From Proales similis (lineage: Eukaryota > Rotifera > Eurotatoria > Ploima > Proalidae), in NCBI GenBank assembly GCA_019059635.1, contig JAGVRJ010000006.1, positions 2,108,001-2,172,000 of the forward strand: a DNA stretch of 64,000 nucleotides, in the 5' to 3' direction. The position numbers and the translations under genes were made by a program. This document shows, piece after piece, positions 37,667 to 48,865 of the stretch (the first letter of the stretch is position 1; every line of letters begins with the position of its first letter). Below the pieces are notes generated by a model. The model was not told the DNA's origin. It did no database searches and saw nothing but the letters and a program-made list of their open reading frames with translations.

Positions 37667-40600
37667 CTAGTCGGCCGGCGAGTTTATTTTGACCTTTTGC
37701 GCCTTTTGCACGACCTGATTGGTGGCCTCCTTGAACTGGGTGAATCTCTTGGAGAGCCAGCTGTTCTGGCCGTCCCTGGCCGACGAAGAAGAGGCGCCGC
37801 TGATCGACTCGGAGAAGGAGAGCGAGCCAGCGCGGCCCGGCTTGTGCGTGCTGCCGGTCGATGTGCTCGCGATTGACTCTGTCGAGTTGGATAGAACGGC
37901 CACGTTCTCCTGGCTGTTCGAGGCGCCGTTTATTAGGCTCTTGAGGCGATAGTCGTATTCCTGGTTTTTGCATTGGGCGTCAACGAGCTCGAGCTTCACT
38001 CTGGCCAGCTCAAGTTCGAGCTTTTTTATTTTGATCACGGCGGCCTCGGGCAGTTCGGCTTCGGCCTCCTGCTCGTCAAATCGACTGCTGGAGCTCGACG
38101 ATATTGTTCGCGAGTCGTCGTCAGTGATCGAGTCGTTCAGCTCCTCGAGCACCGACTGGTTCTCGACACTGCACGACTCGCACAGCTGAATCTTTTTGAA
38201 CTTGATCTCAATCTTGCGACGCGAGCTGAGCCAACGATCGACTTTTTCGCTCAGGCTGTTGCATATCTGCTTGTACTCGCTGATGATCACTTGGTTGCGC
38301 TCGCCCTCTGCCTCGTACTTGTTCGACTCGTTGCGCCACAAGTTCTTGAGCTGATCGAGCTCGCCGATCAGCTTCTTGTTTGTGTCGTTGCCGTCTTCGA
38401 TCTGCTTCTTGAACTCGACTCTCACTCTGGCCAATTCGTTGCGCAGCGCATCGTTCTCGCTCTTCAGCTCGTCCAACAGTCGGCTCATGTTCGCTCTGCT
38501 GTCGATGTACTCGTTGGCCAGATCGTCGTTCTCCAGCTCGAGGCGACGAATCAGCGCATTCAGACGCTTGCATTCTTTCTCGAATCTGATCGACGGCTCC
38601 TCGCGCATCGCCTCTTCCTCTTTCTTTGTCAAATAGGTGCGCTCGAGTTTCTTCAATTTCTTCATGCTGATCTTGGCGTGCAACTGCGTCCAGATGAGCA
38701 TCAGATTGTCAAAGTTCGCCTCGCTCCTGTACTTTTTCGGCATGCTCACTCTGAAGTATTTGAGGGCCGACTCAAAGTCGAGCGCGAGCAGGTCCCGCTG
38801 AGAGGCCTTGAGCAGAGCGAGCGCCATCGAGAATATGATCTGAAAGCCCTCGTAGAGAAAAAGGTCCAGAATTCTAAAGACCATGTAGAGCGGGAACTTG
38901 GCTGTGAAGAGCGTGAGGAACCACTGGCTGGCGAACATGTGCGCTTCGATGTTGAGGTCGAGCAGGTGCTCGTGCAGTTCGGGCAGGAACTCGCGCATCA
39001 ACGACTCAAGCTGATAGAACTTGAGATGAAGGCTGTCAAAGTTGGCCTTGTAGATGTCGCGCACCTGATAGCGGTACATGATCTTGACCAGCAGATTGAA
39101 CGCCTGCTCCTCGGGCATGTGCAGCAGGAGAGTGGCGATCAGAAAAGAAAGGCCCTGGCAGTAGCCGACTTCTTCGTCGTACAACGAGTACGCCTTGCTC
39201 AGTTTGTACAGAGACTGCTGGCCCATTTCGTCCTGAAAGAACTGGTGGCCGGGAAACGTGCGATTCACGTCGCGTAGAATGACTTGTTCACACGGCGAGT
39301 CTTTGGTGAGCAGGAGCCGATACGTTTCGTTCATAGTCCGCTCGGTGTCCGCACAGCCGGCGAGCAGCTGCCACACTTCGCCTCTGAGTGCCTCGGGAAT
39401 TCCCTTTCGCACCAGAGTCTGAAGGCCACGGGGTCGCTGACTCCACGTGCTTCTGCGCCAATGGGCCAACACCTCGCTCCAGTCGCTCAGCTCTTCTTCG
39501 CCACACTCTTTGCTCACACTGCCTATGCCACTGAGCACCATCTCGTCGTCGTCGTCGTCGTTGTTCTCGGCCTCTTCTTCTTCTCCTTCGCCTTCCTCAT
39601 TCAGCTTTGACGACAGATGATCGTGCTGCATTGCGTTCTGCTTCCTCAATATTTCTGTCAAGCTGTATATGCCCAACAGGTTGAGCGGATACTGCAACTC
39701 GGCCTGCTCGCTCTTCTCGAGCTGCAGGAAAAAGTCTTCGCTCTGTTTGCTCTTTTGGTAGACCCAGAACTTTTCGTTCGCCCCGTAGACTTTGGCCTTG
39801 GTCTCGATGCAAAATCTGACCGGATCCTGCAGGCCCTTGATCACCAAATCGACTGCGATTGTCATGAACACTTTGGCGTTCTTGGGCGTTTCTTCGTTCA
39901 ACACCTGAAGCGAGCTGGCCGTTTCGACCGGATTCCACAGGGCGCTGACCAAGTAGCCTTCACTGTTTGAATTTGAGGAGGAGGAGGAGGAGGAAGCGCT
40001 GCTGCCCGCGCTCACTGTGTTGGTCCGAGCGAACGCGCCCAGATCGTTCTTGCCCATCGAGATTGTGTGCAATAGCTGCATGTCCTTGTGGCTCACGTTC
40101 CTGCCCTGCGACAGCAGAATGCCGAAGCAGCGTTCGATCTCAAGCGGCTGATTGCTCAATTGAACTATTTGGATGTTTATCTGCTTTTCGACATTTTTGC
40201 GCAGCTTGAAAAACTCCTTGTCTTTTGGCACCGACACAAAGCTGTTCTTGGCGTCGTCTTCTTTTATGTCGAGCAGAGCCCTGAACACGTACTGATCCTC
40301 GACTCGGCCTCTCATGAACTTGGCGGCCAGTTCGCAGCTGCTCGCTATGCTGATCGACGCGCTCGCTGCATTGACTGGCGCTGTTGACTGAAAGTTTTGA
40401 CTCAGGCCGTAGAAGGAGCCGAGAAAAGAGGACGCGATCTGGCCGGCAGCCGAACTCACCGCAGTGCCGATCTCGTTGCTCTTTTTCGACGTGGAATGCG
40501 CCTGATTCTGCGGCTCTTTTGACTGTGGTGCCTGCTGCTCTTTCTGCGTGTGTTTGTTGAACACGCTGCCGAACTGGGAGAGAATTTTTATGACCGCCTC

Positions 40601-41008
40601 GTACAAGTTGCATCGAAACACGTGACACGAAAAGACTAGATTGGCAGCCGAGTCAGAGTGGCATGTGGTGAATGCAAAACAGTTGCTCTCGTTTGAGTTC
40701 TTGTTGCCGCGCACCACAAACAAAATCTGCGACATTTTGTACTCGGCTATCTGAACAGCGCCCGAGTCCATGAGAACAATTTTCTCGTCGATCGACTGCG
40801 GAATCGAAAGCGTGACCTCAATGGCCTCCAGGCCCTGCTCGTTGTTCAGCGTGCTCATGATGCGCACAATTTCCGCCTCGCTCTTGGGCGCATTCACACT
40901 CGCGCAGCCCAAATAGGTGACACCGTAAAACACAGTCGAGTTGGAGACTGCGGTCTGTTCTGTTGATGACTCTTCATTCGTCTTGTTGTCTGAGTCCGAC
41001 TCGTGCAT
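37667..41008 (-). CDS. RABGAP1: Rab GTPase-activating protein 1 (GAPCenA type)
   Basis: A single 3.3 kb exon of 1113 residues starting at the ATG at 41008. Order: PTB domain (about 25-150, FYGVTYLGCASVNAPKSE), a kinesin-like/DUF3694 domain (about 239-440), an acidic stretch, a TBC domain (about 525-745) and a long coiled coil (about 765-1010). The TBC catalytic residues are present: the arginine finger in ILRDVNRTFPGH (about residue 577) and the glutamine in YCQG (about residue 616). The layout matches RABGAP1/RABGAP1L, which act on Rab6 and related Rabs at Golgi, endosomes and centrosome. Poly-Ser and poly-Asp/Glu stretches are coded by simple repeats (for example 39975-39993, 39543-39560). 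Complete loss of introns in a gene that has many in most animals is notable. Confidence 0.95.
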   Translation of the reverse strand: MHESDSDNKTNEESSTEQTAVSNSTVFYGVTYLGCASVNAPKSEAEIVRIMSTLNNEQGLEAIEVTLSIPQSIDEKIVLMDSGAVQIAEYKMSQILFVVRGNKNSNESNCFAFTTCHSDSAANLVFSCHVFRCNLYEAVIKILSQFGSVFNKHTQKEQQAPQSKEPQNQAHSTSKKSNEIGTAVSSAAGQIASSFLGSFYGLSQNFQSTAPVNAASASISIASSCELAAKFMRGRVEDQYVFRALLDIKEDDAKNSFVSVPKDKEFFKLRKNVEKQINIQIVQLSNQPLEIERCFGILLSQGRNVSHKDMQLLHTISMGKNDLGAFARTNTVSAGSSASSSSSSSNSNSEGYLVSALWNPVETASSLQVLNEETPKNAKVFMTIAVDLVIKGLQDPVRFCIETKAKVYGANEKFWVYQKSKQSEDFFLQLEKSEQAELQYPLNLLGIYSLTEILRKQNAMQHDHLSSKLNEEGEGEEEEAENNDDDDDEMVLSGIGSVSKECGEEELSDWSEVLAHWRRSTWSQRPRGLQTLVRKGIPEALRGEVWQLLAGCADTERTMNETYRLLLTKDSPCEQVILRDVNRTFPGHQFFQDEMGQQSLYKLSKAYSLYDEEVGYCQGLSFLIATLLLHMPEEQAFNLLVKIMYRYQVRDIYKANFDSLHLKFYQLESLMREFLPELHEHLLDLNIEAHMFASQWFLTLFTAKFPLYMVFRILDLFLYEGFQIIFSMALALLKASQRDLLALDFESALKYFRVSMPKKYRSEANFDNLMLIWTQLHAKISMKKLKKLERTYLTKKEEEAMREEPSIRFEKECKRLNALIRRLELENDDLANEYIDSRANMSRLLDELKSENDALRNELARVRVEFKKQIEDGNDTNKKLIGELDQLKNLWRNESNKYEAEGERNQVIISEYKQICNSLSEKVDRWLSSRRKIEIKFKKIQLCESCSVENQSVLEELNDSITDDDSRTISSSSSSRFDEQEAEAELPEAAVIKIKKLELELARVKLELVDAQCKNQEYDYRLKSLINGASNSQENVAVLSNSTESIASTSTGSTHKPGRAGSLSFSESISGASSSSARDGQNSWLSKRFTQFKEATNQVVQKAQKVKINSPAD

Positions 41009-43394
41009 GGCGCGCTCGATCTAAATTGCATTTCATTCATGAGAGAAGCTCGCTCAGTTTGCCAATCAAACGCTCTAATTCACTTTGCTACTGCCGCTAC
41101 TACTGCCGGTGTGAATTTTGAAATGATAACGATTTACAAGCGAAAGCTGCTTGCTTGGCTGCCGCAACTACTTGTTGGTGTGTGTGTGTGTGCGCGCGCA
41201 CTTCGAGTTGATGAGCGCAACCGTCTCAAATATGACAGCAAAAATGAAGTAATCGCCGACCCCATTCGAACCATTATGCGGCTGGCTCATCTCATAATTG
41301 CAGCATTTGCTTTCTAGTCACATGCGAATAATTTATGCGATCTCGATGAAGCCTTTTCCAGGGCCACTCTAATAGACTTTTATTTGCCTCTCAATTAGCT
41401 CGTTTCAATTTTCACAGGAAGAGTCGCACTCAAGCCAATATTGACTTGAACCTTTCTCTTCCTTCATTTGTCGAGTTTTTCCTCAAATTGAATAACGACA
41501 AGCAATCTGGCGGTCATTTGTCTCACCATGACTCCTCCGTTTCTATTGACGACTATTTTTATTTCCAGCTAGTGAAGAACAAAATCGATCGATGGCGGCC
41601 AGTGCTCATCAAACATGGCCCCGATTCTAACTCTAATCCTTGTTTTCATCCCTCCGGCTCGGCAACTGGCGTGCAGCTGCTGCTGCTGCTCCGTGTCTGA
41701 TAAACAACCTCGTTCCTTCTGAATGAGCGGCCGATACCCGCACAATGGCACGCACTCACAACGATAAGTGCTTCTTTATCGAACTGAGTCGCCACTGGGC
41801 CTCGGACACTTCTCTCTATCGCCGAATTTAATAAACTGAGCACTCGATCGCTCTGGCAACTTTTCACCATTCGGCATCCTCTACCAATTAGGCTTAATTG
41901 CTCGGGGCTAGGTCAAGTCAGTGCAGCAACAAGTAGGCAGACAGGCGCTAAGAGGCGCACCACGCTCATCTAGGCGCTTTCGATCTTTTTTTTTTCATCA
42001 CCAGCCTCATCATTAGCACTTGGATCATCAGCATTTGGATCATCGACTGCGATTATCTAAACTCCGCTCCGGCTAGATGCGCTTGTTAGCACTTTATTCT
42101 GATTAAAGAGTCTTGACAAGCGCTCAAAATGGCACTCGGCCTTTCCATTGCCTCCCTCTTTCTCTCTCTGCCTCTCTCTCTCTCTCGCTCACTCGGACGC
42201 TTATTCGCTCAAGTCCAATCGAAGTCAATCGACGCCTCTCGTTGAGTCGAATATAGATGAGCTGACGCCAGCGTTGATGCGCTCGTTCAAGCGAAATGTA
42301 TTTAGGTGGCTGCTCGAAGCCGGTTTATGGACGATAAAAGTGCAATCGAGCGCACGCTGCTTTCTCTCCTTTTAGCAATATTCGCTTTCGCTTCATTCGA
42401 TTCGCCGAGTTTTAGCATCTGTGCAAACGGGCGCGCTTTATGAGAAGGCCAGCAGTGAGCAACAAACTGTTTACATTGCCCTGCGCGCTGTTTTCATATC
42501 GGATTAGTCTGTTGACCAAATACTGACCGCCCGACTGTATTCTGTCTGGCTGGCCTGTTTTCAGCATTCAATTGCGCTCTGACGCACGTGACTTGAACGG
42601 AAGTAAGAAATTTAAGAGCACGACTCGTGTCAGCCGCTGAGCGACGGGCGGATCTCGTGCTCAATGGCAAACTTCCGCTCGTTTTTCCGGGGCCAATATT
42701 TGCTAGGAGGCGAGTGGCCGCCGCCGCAAAGCTCGAGGGCGACTCGACTCTGATGTGACCAACTCAGTGTGTGTGTGTGTGTGTGAACCGATCAAAATAG
42801 CAGCAGCAGCAGCAAGTCATTTCTACGTGGAGGTCATTTCACAGTCAGGACACGAATTTTCCTTCTTAACCTACTTTCTTAAATGACACCAAAGAGCGCT
42901 TGATTCATTCGAGACGAAGATGAACACCAACACACACATGTCTGATGGAAAGGCTGCCCGAGCGTGCATTATTACGGCTGGCCATTATAATAAAGAAATA
43001 TTAATGGTCAAAGTAGTAATAATTATTTGGCGGTGGGCGTGAGCGTATGCGATGGATGAGCGAGTGGATAGGTCGATTGTAAGGCTCGCCAAGTCTAACT
43101 AAGATTGGCAGATGAATGCAACCAGGTCGCCTGTAAATCATCATCATCATCATCAACAGGGGCAGCAGTAGCAGCAGCTCTAGTAATGGAAGCGCCCCTG
43201 CACTGTTGTGTTTATCAGAGTCCAGCAGAGAAGCGCGTATGCAAATAGCAAACGGACTGGCTCGTTAGCCAACTCATTTATCGAATGGTTTCTATTGAAC
43301 AATCGGCGAACGAGTGTGCGAATGATTGATCGATAAGTTGTATTCACTTTATTCTAGATGAAAGAGGTGCATTCGAGTTCATGAGAGCCGAGTC
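41009..43394. other. 2.4 kb divergent spacer between RabGAP1 and TANC
   Basis: One of the largest gene-free stretches here. It holds simple repeats: CT-rich tract about 42168-42188, GT repeat about 42769-42784, AGC repeats about 42800-42815 and about 43165-43180, and ATC repeat about 43138-43155. An upstream non-coding exon of TANC is possible (TTCTAG at 43353-43358) but unproven. Confidence 0.5.
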
Positions 43395-46300
43395 ATGAAA
43401 ATAAGGAGCCTTACGAAACAAACGGCCGATGAGATGCTCCGTGTGGACAATCAGTGCACTCAGTCGCTGGCCAGACACGAGCGAAGGCCGAGTGCTGTCT
43501 CTTGCTCGAGCCGAATCGAAAAGCCCAGTCTCTTGATCGATTTAGATCAAACCTCTTCCATAAGCAGCTCGATGGTGGGCCTCGACCCGCCCTCGTTTCA
43601 GGCGGCCCAGCTCGACCTACTCAAGCAGCTGACAATTTATCTTAAGCTTCGCTCTATTCAGCCAGACCATCACAAGGACCATCTCAGCCAAGCGGTGCAG
43701 GCGAGTCCGGCCCGAATCGCGGACAGCTCGTCTGAACTCGACTCAATGGGCTCGGAGATAATACTGCAAAGTGAATCGGAAGAGCCGACTAGGCCCCTTG
43801 TCGAGCTGCCTTCCGGTCTCGATCTTAGGCCGCTAATACCCCTTAATGCGTACTTTGACGATTTGGTGCATTATGCGGCGGCGGCGGCGGGCAGTGGCGA
43901 GCACCCTGTGGCTCGCGATTGGCTTTACAAAGAGATAGCCAAGTCGTTTGAGACTTGTCAGCTGGTTGCGATCAGCGGTCGACCGGGCACGGGCAAGACC
44001 AGCGTCGCACATAATCTATTCCGGCATTCGTCCATTTACAACAATTCGGTCAGCGCATACCTTCGTCGTTCTAAATCGTTCGCCTCGTCGACCAGCAGCA
44101 GTTGTCTGAGCCGCTTAGGCCAGGAGAGTCAATTGGCGTCTAACATGTCGTTTAAGTATCTCGCGTCCAATTTGGCCGGTGTGCACTTTTGCTCGCTGGA
44201 GAACACAAGAACAGTCGACTCGCATCAGTTTCTACTCAACCTCGCCTGGTCGTTGACCAAATTCGACTACCTGAACAAGATAAACTCGAACGTGCTGAAC
44301 AGCTCGGTGGCGCCCATAACCAACAACTTGTACGCCCAGCTGCTGGCCGATTCGGACCAGGCACTTTACAAGCGACTGGTCGACTCTGATTCGACGCGGC
44401 TCGACAGTGTCCTCAGCAAATGCTTCATTGAGCCAATCGAACACCTGATGGACACCAATCGTCTCAAGTTGAATTATTTTTTCGTATTGATCGACGGTAT
44501 TGACAAAAATGCGCAGTCCAACACTCTGCTGTCGTTCTTGCTCGACAACTATCGTCTATTTCCGAAATGGTTCAAATTTTTAGTTCTACTCGACGAGCCT
44601 CGTCCCTTGACCGAGGCCGGCATCAGCTTCAAACACGTCGATTTGAATTTGTACTCGTTTGAGTCGTCGGCCCGTTACATGGAATCGATCGAGCTGACGA
44701 GCACACTGCGTTCGAGGCCGAGCTTTTGCCTTCAACGCGACCTAAACGAGTACATCACAAACCGAATCAGCTGTTCGAGCGAAATTCAGCGCAACATCCT
44801 CTACCTGACCAACACGGGCTGCGTAGGCGCTCCAGCCGGCATCGCGGGCAGCATGCGCAAACAGGAGAGCAGCTTCCAGCACAAGTTCGTTCAACACTTG
44901 ACTCAGATCAGCGAGCAGAACTTCCTGTTCGCCAAGATCACACTCGACCTGATCGAGCGCGGAAGCTTAATAATCAAAAGCGCCAACTTTAGAGTCCTGC
45001 CCAACACGATGAGTGATCTGATGCGGCTCTATTTCAAGCTGAAATTTGCGTCGAGCATGAACTACGAACGGCTAGGCGCCCATCTGATCGCTTTGCTGAT
45101 GAGCGCCACCCAGCCGCTGAGTCTGCACGACGCCTACGAGTGTCTGAGCGTGGCAGTCCACTTGACCTACTCTGAGCTGAACGAGCTCGTCACTGTTCAT
45201 CTGGACGGCCTGGTCACCACTCTTCAGTATTATGATCCCAATTTCCTCTCGTCGGCTCGCCGCTTCAAGTTTTTGGCGTTCACGCACGAGTCGATTCGAC
45301 ACTGGCTAGGCGAGCTGCATCGCACCGAATGGAGTCTTCAGGCACTGCCGTGCTACTCGCCAGCCTGGGGCCACTTTCTGCTCGCCAGTAAACTGTTCAA
45401 GCCGAGCGGTTTCATCAGCCAGAGCGTGGAGGGCGATCGTCTTTTGGACCTACTTGCCCATCTCTCCAAGGCCGCTGATCTGATTGGCTCGACTGAAACG
45501 GCCGCCTACCTGGCCAGTTTGTTTCTGCCGATCAAGTCGCGTCCGTTCCAGGACCAGTTCACTCGAATGCTTTCGTCGCCGCTGCTTCTGAGACAAGCAG
45601 ACGCTCAGACGTTCCGACTCTTGCTTGAGCTCGGCGCTGACCCGAACGCACTCGTTGACCAGCAAAGTCCTCTAAGCTGCAAGCTGGCCTCCTTTGGCCA
45701 TTGGCAAATGCTTGAGCAGCTTGTTCTCTACTCTGATGTGCAATTCGAGCCGTACTCAAATCAGATCAGAAGCGAGGACTTGAACGGCACAAACTGTCTT
45801 TGCTACGCGGTCAGAGCCGGCCAACTTGAGTGCTGCCGCTTCATTCTAAGCCACAGCGCCAGTCCGATCGAGATGATCACCGAGACCGATTCGAGCACTC
45901 TGTGTGCTCTGACGTATGCGTGCGCCACTCGGTTCGACTCTCGCTCAATACTTGAGCTGCTCGTCGACCAGGTGGCCACTTCCAAAGCCCTTCTCTCTAT
46001 TCGCTCGTTCTTGCAACAGGCCACCGTTCTGTCCTGCTTGAACGCCAATCGCAGCTGTCTCGAGTACTTGGTGGAGAAATGCTGCTCTCGCGGCGGTAAA
46101 GCTTCAATATTTGACATCAATTTCATCGATTCTTTAAAGGGTAAGTTGACCACAGACGCTTCAGGACCTTTGGTTTCAATTGTTTGCTTGAAGGCGAGAC
46201 ACCGCTCACGGCCGCCTGTCTGAACGGTCACAAAGCGATTTGTGAATATTTAGTGGAGAAAGCGCGAGCGAGTCTGAGAACAGTGAATTCGAAATCGTGG

Positions 46301-47386
46301 AGTCCGCTGCTGTGCGCCGTACGCTCCGGCGTCTGGGAGTTGGTCGAGTACTTGCTGAACAGGGACGCGTCGATAATAGACGACTCGGACAAGCATGGCC
46401 GGACAGCGCTCATATTGGCCGCGTCAGAAGGCCACCTGGCAATCTTGGACATTTTGATCGAGAGAGGCGCCGATCTGCTTTGCTGTGACCGGGACGGCCT
46501 CTCGGCCCTTAGCTGGGCCTGTCTCAAGGGCCAGTACAACGCCGCCGTTGTTCTGCTCGACTCTGACCTGGTCGAAATAAATCACGCCGACTACAGCGGA
46601 CGAACGCCTCTCGACCTGGCCACGTTCTACGGCGATGTTCGTCTCGTGCAGCTGCTGGTCGATCGCGGCGCCCAAATCGAACATGTCGACAAGATCGGCA
46701 TGCGGCCCCTTGAGCGCGCCATCGGCTGCCGCAACGTGCCAATAGTGAACTGCTTCTTGAAAAAAGGCGCCAAGCTGAGCGCAGCCACCTGGGCAATGGC
46801 TCAGAACAAACCGGAAATAGTGATCACTCTGTTGAACAAGCTCGTCGAGGACGGCAACACTTTGTACAGGGTGAGTAGCATCACAAGGCCAAATGCATCC
46901 ATTCACGCTCATCCGTCCGTTTTTTATTTTCAGAAAGGAAATTATAAAGAAGCGATGCATCGTTACTCGTACACGTTGAAAAAGTTCCCGACCGACCCGA
47001 GAGAGTTGAGCTGCGGCGAAGAGAGCTTGGAGTCAATAGTCGAGATGAGATTCAATTTGACTCTGAACCTTGCTAGGTGCCATCGAAAGCTCGGCAATCA
47101 AGAGCAGTCAATCGAACTGTGCAGCAAAGCCATCGAGCTCAAAGACGACTCGTACGAAGCTTTCTACTCGAGAGCCCGGGCCAAACGCGATCTCAAACTC
47201 TACGACTCGGCCCTGGACGACCTGCGAGTGGCATCACAGCTCTGCTCGACCAACTCGGACATATTCAAATTGGTGAAGAAAATCGAAGAGGAGAAGGCGT
47301 GCGGCGGGGACGTGTCCACTCTGAAAGAACGCCGCAAAGCCCATCAGCGCTCCAAGTCGAATCTGATCGAGTCGCCGCCACTCTAA
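43395..47386 (+). CDS. TANC: TANC-family scaffold (P-loop NTPase, ankyrin and TPR repeats)
   Basis: Three exons: 43395-46140, 46194-46870 and 46934-47386, giving 1291 residues. TANC1/2 and fly rolling pebbles are cytoplasmic scaffolds at postsynaptic densities and myoblast fusion sites. A low-complexity N-terminus is followed by a STAND-type ATPase with Walker A GRPGTGKTS (about residue 195-203) and a Walker B-like FFVLIDGID (about 360). Next come helical repeats, ankyrin repeats (about 730-1130; ETPLTAACLNGHKAICEYLV, GRTALILAASEGHLAILDIL) and three TPR units (about 1150-1260; KGNYKEAMHRYSY). It is shorter than human TANC1/2 (about 1860-1990) because the N-terminus and the proline/PDZ-ligand tail are reduced; no PDZ-binding C-terminus is evident. 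A further 5' exon is possible. Confidence 0.9.
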
Positions 47387-47776
47387 TCACACAAATCAGC
47401 GTCCTAACACTTTTCGTCATTAACTTTGAATTTTTCATTTTTTCGCTCGATCAAGCGGTTGGCTTCTTTTCTCTCTGTTTGAATGCTCATAAAACAAAAC
47501 AACAACAAAGCGGAGCCAATCTGGACGAATCAAACGAGAAAATTTTAAACAATTGGGCCAACAATTGGGAGACCAAGAGCAAGTCGGAGAGAAGAGAGGG
47601 AGAGGGGGGGGGGGGGCAAATAGAGAGAAAATTTTGAAAAACTCATCAAAAATGGATTTAACAAAAAAACAGATTCTGAATAGCAAAATCGAAAAAAAAA
47701 TCAAATACAGAAATCAGACAAACAAATCGGCTTCATCTGAGAAAAAAAAGAAAGAATTTGGACTGAAGGCGCCAGA
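47387..47776. other. Convergent 3' spacer between TANC and the ATF4-like gene
   Basis: A-rich sequence with a run of 13 G's near 47604-47616. It carries both 3' UTRs. No gene is seen. Confidence 0.45.
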
Positions 47777-48865
47777 TCACGATTCGGAAAAGTAGCCGCG
47801 AGTTAAAAGCACTTGAACGAGAATGTGCTTGAGATAGCTGATCTCAGTCTTGACCAGATCGATCTTCTTCTTGACGCTATCGTTCTCTCTTTCGAGCTGA
47901 CTCTTTGTCTCAAACAGCTGGTCTTTCTCGTTCAGTTTCTTCAGCCTGTAACGAGTGGCCGCTTCTTTGTTCGACTCGCGTTTGAGCGGATGCTCGGCAA
48001 ACGAACTGGCGTTTGACTCTTGTCTAGTCGAGCGTCTGGCAGCCGCCACCGCTGCCGCAACGCGTCTCTTTACTTTGCCGCCGCCGTTGCTCAAGTTTGA
48101 ATCGTCGCTATCTTCATGCAGATAGACTGTGTCCTCTGGGTCGAACAGGTCCAGTTTACGTTTGTTGCCCGGTTCTGCTGGTTTCTGAAGGCGAGCTGCG
48201 GCCGTCTGCTCAGAATGGCCGTTGTTGTTGTTGCTTCGTTTACTGGCCAGTCGCGCCGAAGTCCTGGAGACGGTCGCGGGCGGACTGAGTGGCGGAGTGG
48301 GCGGAAGCTCTTTCTTGGTGATTGTGCTCGGCTCCAGGTCGGCTTTGTTCGTCGACAGAAATCTGTAGATGCTTTTGAACTGATTGGCTATCTCTGGCCG
48401 AGTCTCGAGTATTTCGTCGAATCTGATCGGAGTCTCGCCGCTCTGCTCTGCGGCGCTCGTGTTGGCCGTGTCGGCCATCTGATCGAGCGCTCGATTTGTC
48501 GAGTTCATGCTCAATTGCGGCAGGTAGCTGAGGAAGTCGGCGTTGTTCATCGAATCAAGCAGATTTGCCATTTCTGGATCGTCGCTCTGCAAAAAGTTGA
48601 ACAAGTCCAAATCGATCGCCTCGTCCTTGATTTCTTCGAGGCCCATCTGCTCATGCCGACCATCGCCCGTCTGCCTGTCCTGTTCATCCAGATTTCTCTC
48701 AATTGCCTGAATGAACTCGTGCTCGTTAGAACTGCTCGAGTTCAGCAGGGAATTGAGCTCGCTGCTCATGTCCTCGGTCTCGACCAGCGCGTTCCTCAAC
48801 ACAAACTGGTCGCTGCTGCTGCTGCTGCCGAGTGCTAAACTCTTTTCTTCTTCTTGTCTTCTCAT
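47777..48865 (-). CDS. ATF4: bZIP transcription factor, ATF4/CREB2-like
   Basis: A single coding exon of 362 residues, ATG at 48865-48863. ATF4 is the effector of the integrated stress response, controlling amino-acid and redox genes in the nucleus. The basic region ESNKEAATRYRLKKLNEK (about residues 297-315) has the NKxAATRYRxKK form specific to ATF4/ATF5 and fly cryptocephal. A leucine zipper follows (LFETKSQLERE, ISYLKHILVQVL). The rest is acidic and Ser-rich activation sequence with LDLFNFLQSDDPEMANLLD and a TPPLSPP motif that could be phosphorylated. XBP1 and CREB were excluded by the basic region. A 33-codon upstream ORF precedes it (separate entry). A pyrimidine-rich TTTCTCTTTAG (48889-48879) just ahead of the ATG could be a 5' UTR splice acceptor. 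Confidence 0.88.
   Translation of the reverse strand: MRRQEEEKSLALGSSSSSDQFVLRNALVETEDMSSELNSLLNSSSSNEHEFIQAIERNLDEQDRQTGDGRHEQMGLEEIKDEAIDLDLFNFLQSDDPEMANLLDSMNNADFLSYLPQLSMNSTNRALDQMADTANTSAAEQSGETPIRFDEILETRPEIANQFKSIYRFLSTNKADLEPSTITKKELPPTPPLSPPATVSRTSARLASKRSNNNNGHSEQTAAARLQKPAEPGNKRKLDLFDPEDTVYLHEDSDDSNLSNGGGKVKRRVAAAVAAARRSTRQESNASSFAEHPLKRESNKEAATRYRLKKLNEKDQLFETKSQLERENDSVKKKIDLVKTEISYLKHILVQVLLTRGYFSES

Noticed and set aside
37973-39277. 434-codon plus-strand open frame
   Set aside because: Lies fully antisense to RabGAP1. Its Leu/Val/Gln-rich composition is what the complement of Glu/Lys/Ala-rich codons gives, and no domain is visible.
48116-48838. 240-codon plus-strand open frame
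   Set aside because: Antisense to the ATF4-like coding exon, with no recognisable domain.
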